NCBI GenBank assembly: GCA_028287785.1
Contig: JAQBOZ010000034.1
Span: forward strand, 31,831-95,830
Direction of reading: 5' to 3'
From: Chlorobiota bacterium
GTDB lineage: Bacteria > Bacteroidota > Ignavibacteria > OLB7
DNA length: 64,000 nucleotides
In this document: in pieces, positions 61,780-64,000 of the stretch
Layout of the letters: every line of letters begins with the position of its first letter
Position numbering within the stretch: position 1 is the stretch's first letter
Notes under the pieces: generated by a model
The model's input: the letters and a program-made list of their open reading frames with translations, nothing else
Told to the model about the DNA's origin: nothing
Databases searched by the model: none
Translations under genes and position numbers: made by a program

Positions 61780-63279
61780 GTGACAGCTGGCGGTATACTT
61801 AATGAGGGAGATAGCGAATCGAGGGGTTATCCGCTGGATAAGATGCTCAATGCGGGGCGCCGGACCCAGAAGATCGTCCATCTCGACCACACTGCCGACC
61901 GTACGCCTCCCCACTCGAAAGATGCCGAGATGTCCGTGCTGGGAGCAATGATGCTCGAAAAGGAGGCTGCCAGCAAGGTCATCCAGATCGTCCCACCCGA
62001 CGCGTTCTACTACGAAACCCATCGCATTGTCTACACCGCGATGCTCGCGCTCACCGATCGCAATCAGCCGATCGACATCATCACGCTGAACGACGAGCTC
62101 CGGCGGATGGGAAAGCTGGCCGATGTCGGCGGATCGCACTACCTCTCCGAACTCAACATGCGGACGCCGACGGCGGCGAATGTCGAGTTCCACGCGCGCA
62201 TCATCTTCGAGAAGGCGCTCAAGCGAAGGCTGATCAGCGCCGCGACGGAGATCATCGGCAACTGTTATTCCGAGACAACCGACGCGTTCGAGGAGGTCGA
62301 TTACGCCGAGCAGAAGATGTTCGAGATCGCCGAAAGCCGCAACAGCCGCAGCTACCACTCGATGAAGCGCCTGGCGCATGAAACCATCGAGATGCTGGAG
62401 ACAATCTCCAGCCGCTTCTCGGAGGGGGGCGGGGTGATCGGCGTTCCATCCGGCCTGGTCAAGCTGGACAACCTCACCGGCGGATTCCAGCGCTCCGATC
62501 TCGTGATCCTTGCGGCACGACCCTCTATGGGAAAAACGGCCGTGGCGATGAGCATGGCCCGCAACGCCGCCATCGATTACAAGAAAGCCGTCGCGTTCTT
62601 CTCGCTGGAAATGTCCGCCACGCAGCTTGTGATGCGCCTGATCTCCGCCGAGGCCAAGGTGGATGCCCACCGCCTTCGCACGGGCGATCTGAAAAACGAG
62701 CACTGGCAGCAGATTGTCTCCACGGTCCACAGGCTGACCGAGGCGCCGCTGTATATCGACGATACGCCGGCGCTCAGCATCATGGAGCTGCGCGCCCGGG
62801 CCCGCCTGATGAAGCGGGAGCACAACATCGAGCTGATCGTGATCGATTACCTCCAGCTTATGCACGCCCCAAAGGCGGAGAGTCGCGAGCGCGAAATCTC
62901 CATGATCTCGCGCGGGCTGAAGCAGCTCGCCAAGGAGCTCGACATCCCGATCATCGCCCTTGCCCAGCTCAACCGCTCCGTGGAATCGCGCGGCGACAAG
63001 CGTCCGATGCTGAGCGATCTCCGCGAATCCGGCTCCATCGAGCAGGATGCCGACGTGGTGATGTTCGTTCATCGCGCTGAATACTACGGCATCATGACCG
63101 ACGAGGAGGGGATGCCGACCGAGGGGACGGCGGAGCTGATCATCGGCAAGCAGCGTAACGGCCCAACCGGCACCGCGAAGCTCGCGTTCATCAAGGAGTT
63201 CGCCCGTTTCGAGAATCTTGCCTTCCAGTACGACGCCCCCCAGTATCTCCCCCCCGCCGGGGACGACGCCCCGTTCTGA
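61780..63279 (+). CDS. dnaB: Replicative DNA helicase DnaB
   Basis: DnaB unwinds DNA at the replication fork as a hexamer. The 499-residue product starts with GTG. It has the helical N-terminal domain (DAEMSVLGAMMLEKEAASKVI, PDAFYYETHRIVYTAM), a linker, and the RecA-like domain with Walker A ARPSMGKTAVAM (Lys252) and Walker B LIVIDYLQLM. The QLNRSVE motif and the C-terminal LRESGSIEQDADVVMFVHR are also present. No intein interrupts the Walker A or later motifs. A 40-residue variable N-terminal extension precedes the domain. Confidence 0.95.
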   Translation: MTAGGILNEGDSESRGYPLDKMLNAGRRTQKIVHLDHTADRTPPHSKDAEMSVLGAMMLEKEAASKVIQIVPPDAFYYETHRIVYTAMLALTDRNQPIDIITLNDELRRMGKLADVGGSHYLSELNMRTPTAANVEFHARIIFEKALKRRLISAATEIIGNCYSETTDAFEEVDYAEQKMFEIAESRNSRSYHSMKRLAHETIEMLETISSRFSEGGGVIGVPSGLVKLDNLTGGFQRSDLVILAARPSMGKTAVAMSMARNAAIDYKKAVAFFSLEMSATQLVMRLISAEAKVDAHRLRTGDLKNEHWQQIVSTVHRLTEAPLYIDDTPALSIMELRARARLMKREHNIELIVIDYLQLMHAPKAESREREISMISRGLKQLAKELDIPIIALAQLNRSVESRGDKRPMLSDLRESGSIEQDADVVMFVHRAEYYGIMTDEEGMPTEGTAELIIGKQRNGPTGTAKLAFIKEFARFENLAFQYDAPQYLPPAGDDAPF

Positions 63280-63370
63280 TCCTCCTCCGGGATGATCCCT
63301 CTTGTTTATTGCCCCACCTCCCTGTAGTTTTTACCTTTTCGATTCATCAGAGAGAGGAATATCTCCCGGC

Positions 63371-63826
63371 ATGGCATTATCCCCCGATACGGAAAACGTT
63401 CTGAACTATCTCGATCACGCATCGGGACAGGGACTGCGGAAGAGGAACGATATGGGAACGCTGCTGGAGCTGGCGGCGGAGACCGGCGATCACGAGAAGA
63501 TGAACAGGCTGATCTTTCACGGCCGCCATCTCCACAATCTCTACACCACGCTTCGCAAGGCGGCGCCGGGCGGCGAGGGATATTCCACGCTGGAACGGGA
63601 GTTCTCCGCCGCCGTCGAAACCATACGCGATCTGCTTGCGCTTGTGCTGGTGGATGCCACGCCCGAGCAGATCGAACGCTTCAACGCCCAGTACTACGCC
63701 GTTACGCAGGGAAGCCTCCGCAACCTGATCGATCTGGCCCACGATCTCGGCGTGCTGAAGACCGTGCAGAACGATCGTAAATACAATCGCCTCGATGAAG
63801 AATCCTCCGGCGGGGAACAGGGGTAG
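63371..63826 (+). CDS. Hypothetical helical protein (151 aa)
   Basis: From ATG 63371 the product is almost entirely alpha-helical and soluble: VLNYLDHASGQGLRKRNDMGTLLELAAETGDHEKMNRLIF, then LVLVDATPEQIERFNAQYYAVTQGSLRNLIDLAHDLGVL. It starts 91 nt after dnaB in the same direction and may share its transcript. I do not recognise the family, and no catalytic pattern is visible. Confidence 0.6.
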   Translation: MALSPDTENVLNYLDHASGQGLRKRNDMGTLLELAAETGDHEKMNRLIFHGRHLHNLYTTLRKAAPGGEGYSTLEREFSAAVETIRDLLALVLVDATPEQIERFNAQYYAVTQGSLRNLIDLAHDLGVLKTVQNDRKYNRLDEESSGGEQG

Positions 63827-63888
63827 TGACTCAGGTTGGGATACGGTTCATGCTGTTCGGACTCATGGAGGGAATTCGACATCTCTCC

Positions 63889-64000
63889 TTCCAGCCCCAT
63901 CGGGGCGTACCGGTTGTAGCGATGCCACGTCTTCGATGATCTGAAGCTCCATCGGAGCGTACCATTCGGCACGGATGCGGGGATGGTACGCTCCGATGGA
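63889..64000. repeat. Palindromic intergenic repeat, family B (copy 2, runs off the window)
   Basis: The region has CCAGCCCCATCGGGGCGTAC, CGGTTGTAGCGATG, GCTCCATCGGAGCGTACC at 63946-63963 and GGTACGCTCCGATGGA at the right edge. The last two are inverted copies of each other and enclose a loop of about 22 nt. CTCCATCGGAGCGTACC matches 10170-10186 exactly. Confidence 0.75.

Overview
This is a high-GC (roughly 60 percent by eye) window from a Gram-negative bacterium. An outer membrane is implied by an LpxH-type lipid A enzyme, two OmpA-like proteins, a beta-barrel protein and many lipoproteins. A C-terminal type IX secretion (T9SS) sorting domain on the 999-residue protein at 35776-38775 points to the Bacteroidota/Chlorobiota/Ignavibacteriota side of the tree. 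Clear Shine-Dalgarno sites (for example before 5748, 30019, 32264, 47666 and 59162) argue against a typical Bacteroidia genome and fit an Ignavibacteria- or Kapabacteria-like lineage. This placement is inference. I saw no rRNA, tRNA or CRISPR array.

Layout. 1-12.3 kb is mostly core: tandem Ig-like lipoproteins, DsbD, IlvE, a HAD phosphatase, a PgpH-type HD phosphodiesterase, a XerC/D recombinase and a fatty acid hydroxylase. 12.3-17.6 kb is disturbed. A cytoplasmic reductive-dehalogenase-like iron-sulfur protein is coupled to a truncated EVE-domain gene. Next come a large glycine-rich/helical gene broken by at least six frameshifts, an intact EVE gene and a wrecked phage-type integrase. 18.1-28.9 kb is an accessory run: a LodA/LodB-like quinoprotein oxidase pair, a GIY-YIG protein, a GH38 alpha-mannosidase, a TPR-LuxR regulator and a decayed phospholipase C-like gene. 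29-34.7 kb holds a DinB-like protein, orphan proteins and a RES/Xre-type toxin-antitoxin pair. 34.9-38.8 kb has LpxH and the T9SS-exported glycosidase-like protein.

39.4-47.6 kb is a Yej/Opp-type peptide ABC transporter (binding protein, two permeases, two ATPases). Its last two genes are separated by a glycosyltransferase gene bracketed by inverted copies of a repeat family. 47.7-53.2 kb holds envelope genes, including a lipoprotein built of Cys-Cys repeats, and a ROK kinase. 53.4-63.8 kb is housekeeping: an ABC ATPase overlapping a DUF218 protein, NusB, DUF445, lipoproteins, a beta-barrel protein and DnaB. Two GC-rich palindromic repeat families (about 50-nt double-hairpin units with a CCCCGGAGGGG core, and GCTCC-ATC-GGAGC units) occupy many intergenic gaps.

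How genes work together. The transporter imports peptides. DsbD could supply reductant to periplasmic thiols, relevant to the Cys-rich lipoprotein. LodB is expected to mature the tryptophyl quinone of LodA. The RES/Xre pair is a likely stabilisation module. The most unusual material is the broken toxin-like gene with its flanking EVE copies, the LodA/LodB-GH38-phospholipase run of leaderless enzymes, and the glycosyltransferase cassette inside the transporter operon.
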